Positions 1 to 7,122 of a stretch of 17,926 nucleotides of DNA are shown one piece after another (the first letter of the stretch is position 1; every line of letters begins with the position of its first letter). The notes below the pieces were generated by a model. That model saw nothing but the letters and a program-made list of their open reading frames with translations. It did no database searches and was not told the DNA's origin. This DNA comes from Mucilaginibacter sp. (GTDB lineage: Bacteria > Bacteroidota > Bacteroidia > Sphingobacteriales > Sphingobacteriaceae): positions 1-17,926 of the forward strand of contig JAFAKI010000218.1 of assembly GCA_019235595.1 (NCBI GenBank). The letters are read 5' to 3'. The position numbers and the translations under genes are program-made.

Positions 1-2
1 TT

Positions 3-218
3 GATAATGGCATGATCGAATACGAATATGATCATGTTTTTATTGGAACAACCGACAGGGAGCCTCAGCCCAATCCGTTTGAAGTCGCATCGTACGCGTA
101 CTTGTCTGCTGGCGCGATCTCGAAGACCTTAAAAGAAACCCCAGGGCAATTTACCGAATGGTTTAAAATAAGTTTCAGCAAGGTGCTGGAATATTATCAT
201 CAAACGCAAAAAAAATGA
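3..218 (+). CDS. idi: Isopentenyl-diphosphate delta-isomerase, C-terminal part (partial at left edge)
   Basis: This is the last 71 residues of a type I isopentenyl-diphosphate isomerase, which interconverts IPP and DMAPP at the head of carotenoid synthesis in the cytosol. The reading frame is open from base 3, so the gene begins to the left of the window. The segment DNGMIEYEYDHVFIG matches the family region where a Glu-x-Glu pair binds the divalent metal, followed by the Asp-His-Val-Phe stretch. The family's closing pattern (PNP..., then a Trp-Phe-Lys near the end, here EWFKISF) is also present. The stop codon overlaps the start of crtZ (ATGA), so the two are translationally coupled in a carotenoid operon. 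The identification rests on family memory and operon context and is strong for a fragment of this size. Confidence 0.88.
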   Translation, partial: DNGMIEYEYDHVFIGTTDREPQPNPFEVASYAYLSAGAISKTLKETPGQFTEWFKISFSKVLEYYHQTQKK

Positions 219-669
219 TCAGGATCATTTCTTACGCAGTTATTACAATAGTGTCGTTCACGGGGATGGAAGGTGTCGCCTGGCTCGCTCATAAATACCT
301 GATGCACGGTTTTCTGTGGGCGCTGCACAGGGACCATCACAAGAAAGAGCAATATGGATTTTTTGAGCACAACGATTTTTCTTCCTGATCTTCGCAACGC
401 CCGGTATAACTTGTCTTCTAGTCGGGATTTATGCTACTGCGACCTTTTTCCTATACGTCGGTGTCGGCATAACCTTGTATGGCTTATGCTATTTCCTTGT
501 ACATGATGTTTTTATCCATCGGCGCCTGAAAATACTCAAGAATGGCAATAACCGCTACCTGCGGGGCATTCGCCGCGCGCACAAAATGCACCATAAACAT
601 TTGGGAAAAGAAGACGGCGAGTGCTTCGGTATGTTATGGGTGCCTCTTAAATATTTTAAGGAATCCTAG
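215..669 (+). pseudogene. crtZ: Beta-carotene hydroxylase CrtZ, broken by a 1-base frameshift
   Basis: CrtZ is a membrane di-iron hydroxylase that adds 3-OH groups to the beta-rings of beta-carotene, giving zeaxanthin. The first frame starts at ATG 215, overlapping the idi stop, and carries HKYLMH (HX4H) and HRDHH (HX2HH) before a stop at 386-388. The second frame resumes at about 377 and runs to 669, carrying HDVFIH (HX4H) and HKMHH (HX2HH). All four His motifs of the family are therefore present, split over two frames. The break lies in a run of five T at 376-380. Adding one T restores a continuous protein reading ...NDFFFLIFATPG... of about 151 residues, close to normal CrtZ length. The next gene starts 11 bases later. 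The lesion is either real or a homopolymer sequencing error. A -1 ribosomal slip on TTT would also restore the frame, but the site is not a good slippery heptamer. The gene identity is near certain; its broken state depends on one base. Confidence 0.88.
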
Positions 670-680
670 CTCTAAAACTT

Positions 681-1403
681 ATGGTCAAATACAGCTATAT
701 GATGATCGATTTAGGCAGTATAATAATTCCTCTGCTGTTCTCCTTTCACCCAAAAGTGAGGCTTTACAGGCATTGGGATTGTCTGATACCCGGGATCGTT
801 ATCGTCGCCGCATTTTATGCGCTTTGGGACAGCTGGTTTGTACACCTGGGAATATGGGGTTTTAACCCGGCGTACCTGACCGGCTTGCATATCGGCAACC
901 TCCCTTTGGAGGAACTATTGTTTTTTATTTGCATACCTTATGCCTGTCTTTTCACCTTTTCATGCTTATCCGGACACTTTAGCACAAACCTTATCCGGAG
1001 GATAACTGGTTGGATCAATTATATCCTCTTAGCGCTGCTGTTCGCCCTGTCATTGATCTTTTTCGCTAAACCGTATACGTCATCAGCATTTATTTTTCTT
1101 GGCGTCCTGGTTGTCGCAGCGATTGTCAGTAAACCGCTCTGGCTGCCAAAATTTTACCCTGTATACCTCGTGCTGCTTATCCCCTTTCTGGTTGTAAACG
1201 GCTTATTAACCGGCACTGGCCTGTCGCATCCTGTTGTGTGGTATAGCCAGGCAGGTATTATCGGACTGCGGGTCTTTACTATACCGGTAGAAGATTTTTT
1301 TTATGGAATGGGACTTATCCTGGCGAACGTCTGGATTTACCGGTGGCTGCGATCGCGGCAGCGGAAGAGGAACAGTTTTGCTGACAGGGGGGTAAACATT
1401 TGA
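681..1403 (+). CDS. Lycopene beta-cyclase, fused CrtYcd type
   Basis: This 240-residue integral membrane protein belongs to the heterodimeric-type lycopene cyclase domain family, here as the fused two-domain form usual in Bacteroidetes. It cyclises the ends of lycopene to beta-ionone rings, giving gamma- and beta-carotene. About six to seven hydrophobic helices are visible. Two family motifs mark the two repeated halves: PLEELLFF at residues 75-82 and IPVEDFFYG at 201-209, each with the conserved Pro-x-Glu-(Glu/Asp) that is thought to be catalytic. The ATG at 681 fits the family N-terminus (MVKYSY, then a run of hydrophobic residues), 11 bases after crtZ. The gene is part of the idi-crtZ operon; the SDR that follows starts about 30 bases downstream. 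The product supplies the substrate of CrtZ, so with crtZ broken the cluster would end at beta-carotene unless another hydroxylase is encoded elsewhere. Confidence 0.87.
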   Translation: MVKYSYMMIDLGSIIIPLLFSFHPKVRLYRHWDCLIPGIVIVAAFYALWDSWFVHLGIWGFNPAYLTGLHIGNLPLEELLFFICIPYACLFTFSCLSGHFSTNLIRRITGWINYILLALLFALSLIFFAKPYTSSAFIFLGVLVVAAIVSKPLWLPKFYPVYLVLLIPFLVVNGLLTGTGLSHPVVWYSQAGIIGLRVFTIPVEDFFYGMGLILANVWIYRWLRSRQRKRNSFADRGVNI

Positions 1404-1432
1404 TATCGAAATACAGCATAAACAGTAAAAAT

Positions 1433-2164
1433 ATGGAAACTAAAAAATTGGCTTTGATAACTGGTGTCAGCCGCCAGGAAGGTCTCGGATTCGAGATTGC
1501 CAGGCAATTGGCAGAGCAAGACTATAAAGTCATCATTTCTGCCCGTGACACCGCAAAGGTGATCAGGCTTGCCGCCAGGCTGCAGGACGAGGGGCTTGAT
1601 ATCGTTCCTATGGTACTGGATATAACCTCTGATGACAGCGTCGGAAAAGCATTCGCCGAGATCGCGCACCGTTTTGAGAAGCTGGACGTGTTGATCAACA
1701 ACGCCGGGGCCTGGTATGATGCCGGCGTAAGCCCGCTTTCACAAACCTTCGATTATACCGAGCAAGCCTTTGAAACCAATCTATTCGGCGCCTGGCGTAT
1801 GGTCAAAGTGTTTGTTCCGCTTTTGGAAAAGAGCGAAAACGGGATCATCGTGAATGTGTCCAGCGGGGCCGGATCATTTTCCGATCCGCAAACGGGCCTT
1901 GTTGCAAAAGGAGATACCACAGCCTATGGCATCAGCAAACTAGCGCTGAACGGGCTCACGGTAAAGCTTGCATCGGAGTTGAAGCCCAAAGGTGTCAGGA
2001 TCAACGCTGCCTGCCCGGGATTTACGGCGACCTATGAAGGGACCGAACAATGGGGCGCCAGGCCGGTGCCGGATGGCGCTAGAAGCATTGTCTGGGCAGC
2101 AACTTTGCCCGCTGACGGTCCAACCGGCGGCTTTTTCCGGGATGGCAAAAGGCTTGACTGGTGA
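1433..2164 (+). CDS. Short-chain dehydrogenase/reductase (SDR), classical type
   Basis: This is a 243-residue cytosolic NAD(P)-dependent oxidoreductase with a complete classical SDR layout. The nucleotide-binding glycine motif is TGVSRQEGLGFEIA (residues 10-23), the structural NNAG is at 89-92, the catalytic Ser is at 143/144 and YGISK places the Tyr at 165 and the Lys at 169. The insertion in the glycine motif (SRQEGLG) is of the carbonyl-reductase-like kind and suggests NADPH use, which is inference. I chose ATG 1433. A TTG at 1400 in the same frame would add 11 residues and overlap the lycopene cyclase stop, but the family normally begins right before the first beta-strand (KLALITG). The gene lies directly behind the carotenoid operon, though its substrate is not evident and it need not be a carotenoid enzyme. 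The C-terminus (GGFFRDGKRLDW) resembles SDRs annotated as carbonyl reductases. Confidence 0.85.
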   Translation: METKKLALITGVSRQEGLGFEIARQLAEQDYKVIISARDTAKVIRLAARLQDEGLDIVPMVLDITSDDSVGKAFAEIAHRFEKLDVLINNAGAWYDAGVSPLSQTFDYTEQAFETNLFGAWRMVKVFVPLLEKSENGIIVNVSSGAGSFSDPQTGLVAKGDTTAYGISKLALNGLTVKLASELKPKGVRINAACPGFTATYEGTEQWGARPVPDGARSIVWAATLPADGPTGGFFRDGKRLDW

Positions 2165-2227
2165 AAAAGAAACCTTGAAACCGCGTAACTACCGCCAATT
2201 ATTGTTATAAAACTATAATTATACCAT

Positions 2228-2812
2228 ATGAATTTACTTTGGGAACGTCAAACGATAGACAATGCGCTTAAGGATTACGCCCGCCGGCTTAATGCTACCC
2301 CGGAAGATAAATTCAGCGCGACACCCCCGTCCGGCGGGTGGTCGTACGCAGAAGTTTATGCGCACATTTTAAAGACCAGCATTGGCATTACGGGTGCGAT
2401 CGACCAATGTAATCGTAAGGAATTGCCGCCTTCAAAAAAGGGCTTAAGCCCTATCGGCATCTTTATGCTGGGATTTGAACGGTTCCCGCCATTCAAAGTA
2501 AAGCAACCTGAAGAAATCGGCGAACAGTTTTCCGTTGGTAAAATATCTAGACATGAAGCCGCTGCGCTATTAAAAACCCTGCAAAAAGAGCTCGATCATA
2601 TTGCGGCCGACCTAGCATCAGCCGAGCCGCAATACCGGTTCAGCCATCCGCGCATGGGTATGCTCAATGCGCAACAATGGTACAAGTTTATCCGCATCCA
2701 TACCCTGCATCACCTCAAACAACTGGACGGCATAGAGCGTGAGCTTATGATAAGAAGTCTACCTAAATCGAAGGGACAGGCAAAAAGATCCACTACCACC
2801 AAACAATTGTGA
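2228..2812 (+). CDS. DinB-fold (four-helix bundle) metal-binding protein
   Basis: This 194-residue protein shows the DinB/YfiT-like four-helix bundle pattern. It has an N-terminal helix with WSYAEVYAHILKT, placing a His at 46 within the GGW-S-x-x-E-x-x-x-H pattern, and a C-terminal helix with RIHTLHHLKQL, giving His158 and His162 as the HX3H pair. These three His would form the usual divalent-metal site. In the wider family some members are thiol-dependent (bacillithiol or mycothiol S-transferases), but nothing here fixes a substrate. The tail is Lys/Ser/Thr rich. It follows the SDR by 63 bases in the same direction, and a Cys-containing membrane protein follows 22 bases later, so the three may share a transcript. 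The start at ATG 2228 sits just upstream of the first helix. Confidence 0.75.
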   Translation: MNLLWERQTIDNALKDYARRLNATPEDKFSATPPSGGWSYAEVYAHILKTSIGITGAIDQCNRKELPPSKKGLSPIGIFMLGFERFPPFKVKQPEEIGEQFSVGKISRHEAAALLKTLQKELDHIAADLASAEPQYRFSHPRMGMLNAQQWYKFIRIHTLHHLKQLDGIERELMIRSLPKSKGQAKRSTTTKQL

Positions 2813-2834
2813 GCCCTTGGCGATTTGACCTTAT

Positions 2835-3230
2835 ATGCCATTAAGTACACAAATCGTCTGGCTTTTCATCTTAGCCATACCCATCGGGTGCATCGCCTGG
2901 ACGGTTACCCATGAAGAAGTTTTCCGGGAGCCCCGCGAATTCTGTAAGCGTCGTTGCAGGGATAGTAAGACGGTTGCGGGCCGCAAGTTTTTTTACCTGT
3001 TTACCTGCGAGTATTGTTTCAGTCATTACGTCACCGTTGTGTTCGTCGCCCTTACCAACTACCACCTCCTATTTGAGGACTGGCGCGGCTATCTGGTCAG
3101 TGGATTTTCGCTCATCTTTATCGCTAATATTTATATGAGCCTGTTTGCCTTGATCCGGACAGACCTGAAAAAAGTCAGGCTCGAAGCTGAGAAAGATGAA
3201 AAGGATGACAAGTCAAAACCCCGATCGTAA
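2835..3230 (+). CDS. Small membrane protein with CX3C and CX2C-X2-H cysteine clusters, unknown function
   Basis: I do not recognise this 131-residue protein at family level. It shows a hydrophobic helix at about residues 7-25, a basic stretch with FCKRRC (Cys37, Cys41), a second membrane segment starting in CEYCFSHY (Cys58, Cys61, His64) and running to about 80, a third at about 86-107, and a highly charged tail (KDEKDDKSKPRS). The pairing of CX3C with CX2CX2H next to the membrane suggests a metal-binding or redox site. Short Bacillus membrane proteins of the DUF1360 type also have a Cys-x-x-Cys at a helix start, but I cannot show homology. It begins 22 bases after the DinB-fold gene, so it is likely cotranscribed. 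It is the last + gene before a convergent - strand block. The coding call is supported by consistent composition and clear helices. Confidence 0.65.
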   Translation: MPLSTQIVWLFILAIPIGCIAWTVTHEEVFREPREFCKRRCRDSKTVAGRKFFYLFTCEYCFSHYVTVVFVALTNYHLLFEDWRGYLVSGFSLIFIANIYMSLFALIRTDLKKVRLEAEKDEKDDKSKPRS

Positions 3231-3283
3231 TAAATGGCCGTTTGAGTCCCGACTTTTTCAGTAAGCAGCGGCCGGCTACAATG

Positions 3284-3470
3284 TCAACTCATAGGTAGTT
3301 CTATCCTGAAAGTGGTGACGTCGCCCTCTTCACTTTCAAACCAGATACGGCCCGTAATGCATTTCGATCAATGCCTTAACGAGAAGATACATTCCAAGTC
3401 CTGTAGATTCTTCACCGAGCAGTCCGCAGCGCCTTGCGGGTTTAAATTTTTCAAATAAAAGGGGATATTA
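3284..3470 (-). pseudogene. Remnant of a histidine kinase C-terminus (HATPase G2 box), frameshifted
   Basis: On the - strand, one frame from about 3467 downwards reads YPLLFEKFKPARRCGLLG and then EESTGLGMYLLVKALIEM. These are the F box and G2 box of a PAS-type sensor kinase. At about 3348-3354 the frame breaks: one base too many lies in the CGGGCC stretch. The next frame continues with RIWFESEEGDVTTFRIELP and ends at a TGA at 3284-3286, which is the normal end of this kinase type. Upstream of 3467 the frame is closed by a stop, and only a degraded trace of the G1 region can be guessed (to about 3500). About 60 residues of a protein normally of several hundred survive, with at least two lesions. 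It is a decayed gene end, not a functional kinase. It lies just downstream of the GT39 gene on the same strand. Confidence 0.72.
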
Positions 3471-3523
3471 CCGGAATAGTTCGGGCACACACCAGGTCAG
3501 TCTATTGTTTTACAGTTGGACGC

Positions 3524-5137
3524 TTACCGCGATCTTGCCGAGGAGCAAGCTTGCGAATAACGGCTATAAAATCCACGACCGGGCTTTGTTAACAAATAAA
3601 TACCTGTACCCTGCTCGACCGCCAGGGGATTCTTAATTTCGCCGATCTTTGAATACCCCTCTGCCCCGGATTTATGACCCGATCCTGGTTCGTGATGACG
3701 GTTAGTGACTAATATGATATAATCGGCATTAATCCTGCCGGGCGCCCATAACGAAAAGCTGCTGCTTAAACTGATCACTTCAGGCAGATGGAGTTGCTTT
3801 CCATAAACGTGCAAGGAGCTGGCTTCCCCATAATTATCCGCCATGATAACCGTTCTTTTTCGCCGGGCCTGAGGTAGCGCCGCATACGCATAATAAACTT
3901 TTGCGGCTAACTCGTCCCATCCAATCATTGTCCCGTAGTTTTGCGGAACAGGATGCAACTGGTTATCGTCCCAGCGGCCTTCGAAGGCTAAGCAAGGAAA
4001 CTCGGCTGTCAGGTCTTGAAAGATGGCTTTAGTGGCGTCAAGAGAAAAGACCGGAAGAAATAAAGGCAGTAAGACGAGGTTGGGGATAAGCAACAGCAAT
4101 ATAGCTCCTATCCTGCCAGGAAGGAAGTTTTTAAATTTCCGTTCAATGAATACTCCTCCCGCCGCAAACAGCATAGGATAGGCGCCGAGCATGTAATAAT
4201 CCTTCCCATGCAATGACATGAAAATCAAAAATGAAAACAGGTACGTCAGCGCCAGAAAACGGAATCGCAGCATGAAGGGGCTTATCGCAAGAAAATAAAG
4301 TCCCAGTAGCCAAATGATCACCGCCGCGCCATGGATCAATAATTGCTGAAGAGCGAAATATACCGGGGTAATCCGCACCAATTGCTGTGACCGCAAATCC
4401 TTCATTTGCGTGAACAAGGGCAGGCGATGGCTAATTTGCCATACCACATTGGGGAATATAATGACCAGCATAATAACGATCGCATACAGAAAATGCTTTT
4501 TATAAAACAGGTAAGCTTTTCCGGGAACGATCAACGCAGCCAGGATAGCTACTGCAAAAAAGCCGATGCTCGCCTTGGTTAATAATCCAATGCCCAATAC
4601 AAAACCCAACTGATAAAGGTAACCCGTACGGCTGGTTTTTAGGTACCGGATTAAAACATATATCGAAATGGTCCACCAGAACTGGTCAAAGACCACCGGC
4701 TCAAACAAATAACCGGAGGCTTCAAAGCCGGGAGAAAGCAGTACCGCGAGGCAAGCGAGCGTTAACGCAAATTTGCTGCCCCCCAGTTCGAGCGTGATCC
4801 TTCCGGTGTAAAATACGAGCAGCGCGCTAAAAGCCGTACTAAAAAGGCGGGGCGCGAAAAGCGCATCCGGGAAAAGGAGATTGGTAAGGCGAGAAAAGAA
4901 TGCGATCAAAGGTCCCGCTTCTTTATATCCCCAGGCAGGATGGTCACCCAGCGTGATATACAAGAGCTCATCGCGCTGAAGGCCAAAGTGAATCAAAGCG
5001 AGCAGGTTTAATCCAATTTTGACCAAAACGAAAAATAGAATGAGCCGTGTTTCCCCATCAACACCATTTAACAGGGCAGACGCCTTCCAGAATAACTTTC
5101 CCGCCCAACAAGCTCGCCCTACAAATGGCCAGCCCAT
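3524..5137 (-). CDS. Polytopic glycosyltransferase of the GT39 / ArnT-like family
   Basis: This is a membrane glycosyltransferase of about 537 residues, in the PMT/ArnT-like superfamily, which transfers sugar from a polyprenyl-phosphate donor to a lipid or protein on the outer face of the inner membrane. The first helix (residues 32-52) is followed by GLQRDELLYITLG. Its Arg-Asp-Glu at 55-57 matches the acidic motif of the first periplasmic loop, which is the catalytic signature. GYKEAGPLIAFFSRL is the usual second loop pattern. About ten further helices follow, then a soluble C-terminal domain (from about residue 370). The first ATG is at 5137; a TTG at 5227 would add 30 basic residues that look unlike the family, so I prefer ATG. 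The donor and acceptor cannot be read from sequence. The gene stands alone, convergent with the small Cys membrane protein. Confidence 0.82.
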   Translation of the reverse strand: MGWPFVGRACWAGKLFWKASALLNGVDGETRLILFFVLVKIGLNLLALIHFGLQRDELLYITLGDHPAWGYKEAGPLIAFFSRLTNLLFPDALFAPRLFSTAFSALLVFYTGRITLELGGSKFALTLACLAVLLSPGFEASGYLFEPVVFDQFWWTISIYVLIRYLKTSRTGYLYQLGFVLGIGLLTKASIGFFAVAILAALIVPGKAYLFYKKHFLYAIVIMLVIIFPNVVWQISHRLPLFTQMKDLRSQQLVRITPVYFALQQLLIHGAAVIIWLLGLYFLAISPFMLRFRFLALTYLFSFLIFMSLHGKDYYMLGAYPMLFAAGGVFIERKFKNFLPGRIGAILLLLIPNLVLLPLFLPVFSLDATKAIFQDLTAEFPCLAFEGRWDDNQLHPVPQNYGTMIGWDELAAKVYYAYAALPQARRKRTVIMADNYGEASSLHVYGKQLHLPEVISLSSSFSLWAPGRINADYIILVTNRHHEPGSGHKSGAEGYSKIGEIKNPLAVEQGTGIYLLTKPGRGFYSRYSQACSSARSR

Positions 5138-5227
5138 CGCCCGTCGATCTTCATTTGTTCGAAAGGGACGCTTTAACCGTTTTATGCCACTCACAACCAG
5201 AACATTTATTATTTCAAACAGGTGCAA

Positions 5228-5440
5228 TACTAATAAGTTGGATTAATAAATTGTTAAATCGCGATATCGGGCATATCTGTGCTAGTCAAACGCTAAATAA
5301 TGCGCAGCATTTTTAGTGACCGCAAAGGAACAATTTTGAGTGATGTCAAACTTAAAACTGTTTAAACGAATTACAGGACGCGTGAATGTTTGAAACCATT
5401 TTGGAAAACTTGCATTTAAACATCCCGGAACTAAATAGTC
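5228..5440. other. Intergenic stretch, nothing clear
   Basis: This AT-rich spacer lies upstream of the GT39 gene and downstream of the ferritin-like gene terminator. It presumably holds the - strand promoter of the glycosyltransferase, but I found no good match to the Bacteroidetes -33/-7 consensus. A short + strand frame starting at an ATG near 5386 exists, but it runs into the terminator hairpin and resembles nothing I know. Confidence 0.5.
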
Positions 5441-5471
5441 TAAAACAAAAAAGCCTTTTGTTAAAGGCTTT
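5441..5471 (-). terminator. Rho-independent terminator of the ferritin-like gene
   Basis: A perfect 9-bp stem, AAAGCCTTT at 5450-5458 pairing with AAAGGCTTT at 5463-5471, encloses a TGTT loop. On the - strand it is followed by a T-rich tail (TTTTGTTTTA). It begins 25 bases after the stop codon of the ferritin-like gene at 5496. The + strand side also has a T-rich flank (TTTCTTTG), so weak bidirectional action is possible. Confidence 0.85.
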
Positions 5472-5495
5472 CTTTGTTATGTAATATCTCTCTAA

Positions 5496-6032
5496 TTATT
5501 CAGCAGCAGCTTGTTCATTTATTGAGTTTTCTGCTGCCTGGGTCAGCGCCTGGTCTGTAGCTTTTTCGTTTTCAAGGGTTTGGTTCAACAGATCAGCTAC
5601 GTCGTTATGCCCCATACACTCAGCGAATGTTCGCAAAGAGCCATAGGTTGCAATCTCGTAATGTTCAACTTTTTGCGCAGCAAGGATCAGCCCGGCATCA
5701 CGGATCATCGTTCCTTTTTCTGTATCTTCAAGAATCGATTGAGCTTCCCCAACCAGGCCTTTCATCGCGTCACAAGTTTTAGCTGCGGGTTTTTCGCCCA
5801 GTAACTCAAATACTTGTTCAAGCCTTGCCACATGCTCCTGGGTTTCGCTGCGGTGCTTTTCGAAGGAAGCTGCAAGTTCGGGGCTCGTTGCAGCTTTCTG
5901 CATCTTTTGCAATGCTGGTACAAGATGCTTTTCTGCCCAGTAAATATCTTTTAATTCGTCTACGAAAAATTCATGAAATTCTGAATTCTCCATTTTTCCG
6001 GTATTGCCGGTTTTTTTGCTTCGTGTTGCCAT
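5496..6032 (-). CDS. YciE/YciF ferritin-like protein (DUF892)
   Basis: This 178-residue soluble protein belongs to the YciE/YciF (DUF892) branch of ferritin-like four-helix bundles, which are induced by osmotic and oxidative stress in other bacteria. Helix 1 contains FFVDELKDIYWAEKHL (residues 22-37), the strongest signature of the family. The carboxylate/His patterns ETQEHVARLE (63-72) and KVEHYEIATYG (121-131) supply the expected metal-site residues. A Lys/Thr/Gly-rich N-terminal extension of about 13 residues precedes MENSEF; the second Met at residue 14 is an alternative start. The Ala/Glu-rich tail is usual. A terminator follows on the - strand. A small Ser/Lys/Gly-rich gene lies upstream in the same direction, separated by a hairpin at 6080-6103, so expression of this gene may depend on read-through or on a promoter overlapping that hairpin. 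The exact biochemical activity of the family is not settled. Confidence 0.9.
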   Translation of the reverse strand: MATRSKKTGNTGKMENSEFHEFFVDELKDIYWAEKHLVPALQKMQKAATSPELAASFEKHRSETQEHVARLEQVFELLGEKPAAKTCDAMKGLVGEAQSILEDTEKGTMIRDAGLILAAQKVEHYEIATYGSLRTFAECMGHNDVADLLNQTLENEKATDQALTQAAENSINEQAAAE

Positions 6033-6070
6033 AGTAGTAGATGTTTAAAAATGATTGATTGTTAATCGAC

Positions 6071-6103
6071 TAAAAACGGGGGATCTGCAGTTACGCAGAT
6101 CCC
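6071..6103 (-). terminator. Hairpin terminator or attenuator between the 42-residue gene and the ferritin-like gene
   Basis: The 9-bp stem GGGATCTGC (6080-6088) with GCAGATCCC (6095-6103) has the loop AGTTAC. On the - strand it is followed after three bases by five T (6076-6072). It lies 27 bases after the stop of the small gene at 6130 and only about 40 bases before the start of the ferritin-like gene at 6032. That leaves little room for a separate promoter, so it may act as a partial terminator. Confidence 0.78.
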
Positions 6104-6129
6104 TCCTCACATTGAACAAAACCAACCGC

Positions 6130-6258
6130 TTACTTATGACTCTTTGAAGTTGAGCTGCTGGATTTTGATGAACCGCCTTTAGCGCTTTCTGATTTGCCGC
6201 CTGTCTTTTTTGAAGACTCATTGTCCTTGCTGTGACCGCTTGATTTTGTGGTAGGCAT
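6130..6258 (-). CDS. 42-residue Ser/Lys/Gly-rich basic protein, possibly a stress-related disordered protein
   Basis: This short gene is ATG-started and TAA-ended. The product begins MPTTKSSGHSKDNESSKKTG and ends with SSSSTSKSHK. It is almost entirely Ser, Lys, Gly and Thr, has no hydrophobic core and is predicted to be disordered. I support it as a gene because it is followed by a well-formed - strand terminator at the expected distance, it sits head to tail with the ferritin-like stress gene, and small Lys/Gly/Ser-rich proteins (KGG-like) are commonly found beside YciE/F-type genes. No function can be assigned. The repeated Ser-Lys spacing and two GG steps (KTGGK, KGGS) resemble tails of DNA-binding or desiccation-related proteins, which is inference only. 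The 222 bases upstream are AT-rich and shared with the divergent cupin gene. Confidence 0.65.
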   Translation of the reverse strand: MPTTKSSGHSKDNESSKKTGGKSESAKGGSSKSSSSTSKSHK

Positions 6259-6480
6259 AACTTTTAAATTAATGTTTAACATTTAGTTAGATGGCTAAAA
6301 ACATTAAAAACTGTGCCGGAAATAGGTTTCTAAATAAATTAGAACTTAAAAATTTTAATAATTAATTATTTTTTGTTTCTCATTGTATCCTTTAGCATTC
6401 GTAAGACTGGACAGTTGTACAGATAACATTACAAATAACCTTTTCTGAAACATTGACAGGATCGGCCGTGTTCCTTAGTT

Positions 6481-7074
6481 ATGATCAACGAGATACAAAT
6501 TCAGGGAAACGATATTTTCCCCGGCAGCAAATTGCCTGCACTGCTTTATAAAGGAATATTGCGTATTCCGGTATTATTTCCCGGAATGCACGTGAAGAAC
6601 ATTTTCGAACGCAATAACTGGACTAATTCCTGGGACGCAGGTATCTTTACTTACCATCATTACCACAGCACAACTCATGAAGTGCTCGGTATCTATTCAG
6701 GCAGCGCTACCATTCAATTGGGTGGCGATGGAGGGCCAAAATTACTTTTAGAAAAAGGTGATGTCGTAGTGATCCCGGCTGGTGTTGCACATAAAAATTT
6801 GGATGAAGAGTACGCCATAAGCGCAATTGGCGCTTATCCAAATGGAAGGGATTACGATATGAATTACGGCAAACCAGCCGAACGGCCAAAAACCGATGAG
6901 AACATTGCAGCACTACCAATTCCCGACACCGATCCTTTAGAAGGTAGTATAGGCGATTTACCGAAAATTTGGAAGCGCTATAATCAATCAACACAAGGTA
7001 ATAATGATCTGCGAAAAATTTACTCGGCTTCTGCCGGAAATCCGGGAGCAGATGATTATTTGGAGCCGGAGTGA
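6481..7074 (+). CDS. Cupin-domain protein (YjlB-like)
   Basis: This 197-residue protein carries one cupin beta-barrel. Motif 1 is FTYHHYHSTTHEVLGIYSG (residues 57-73), giving His60, His62 and Glu67 as metal ligands. Motif 2 is GDVVVIPAGVAHKN (93-106), giving His104. The overall plan, with an N-terminal segment before the barrel and a tail rich in Pro and Asp (PIPDTDPLEGS), matches the YjlB-like single-domain cupins of Bacillus and Bacteroidetes, whose substrate is unknown. There is no signal peptide, so it is cytosolic. It is transcribed away from the 42-residue basic protein and converges on the MscS-type channel gene. The start at ATG 6481 is the only one that keeps the conserved N-terminal segment. 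An enzymatic role (dioxygenase or isomerase) is possible because the full metal triad plus Glu is present. Confidence 0.85.
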   Translation: MINEIQIQGNDIFPGSKLPALLYKGILRIPVLFPGMHVKNIFERNNWTNSWDAGIFTYHHYHSTTHEVLGIYSGSATIQLGGDGGPKLLLEKGDVVVIPAGVAHKNLDEEYAISAIGAYPNGRDYDMNYGKPAERPKTDENIAALPIPDTDPLEGSIGDLPKIWKRYNQSTQGNNDLRKIYSASAGNPGADDYLEPE

Positions 7075-7122
7075 TCTACAGTAATTCAGTAAGACTTTAT
7101 TCATAGTAGCCAGAAAAGATGA

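Noticed and set aside
374..390. Programmed -1 frameshift as the normal way of making CrtZ
   Set aside because: CrtZ is not known to use frameshifting and the site lacks a good X XXY YYZ heptamer; a missing base is simpler.
5385..5483. Short + strand frame beginning MFETILENLHLNIPELNS
   Set aside because: It runs through the terminator hairpin of the opposite-strand gene, has no recognisable family and no neighbour in its direction.
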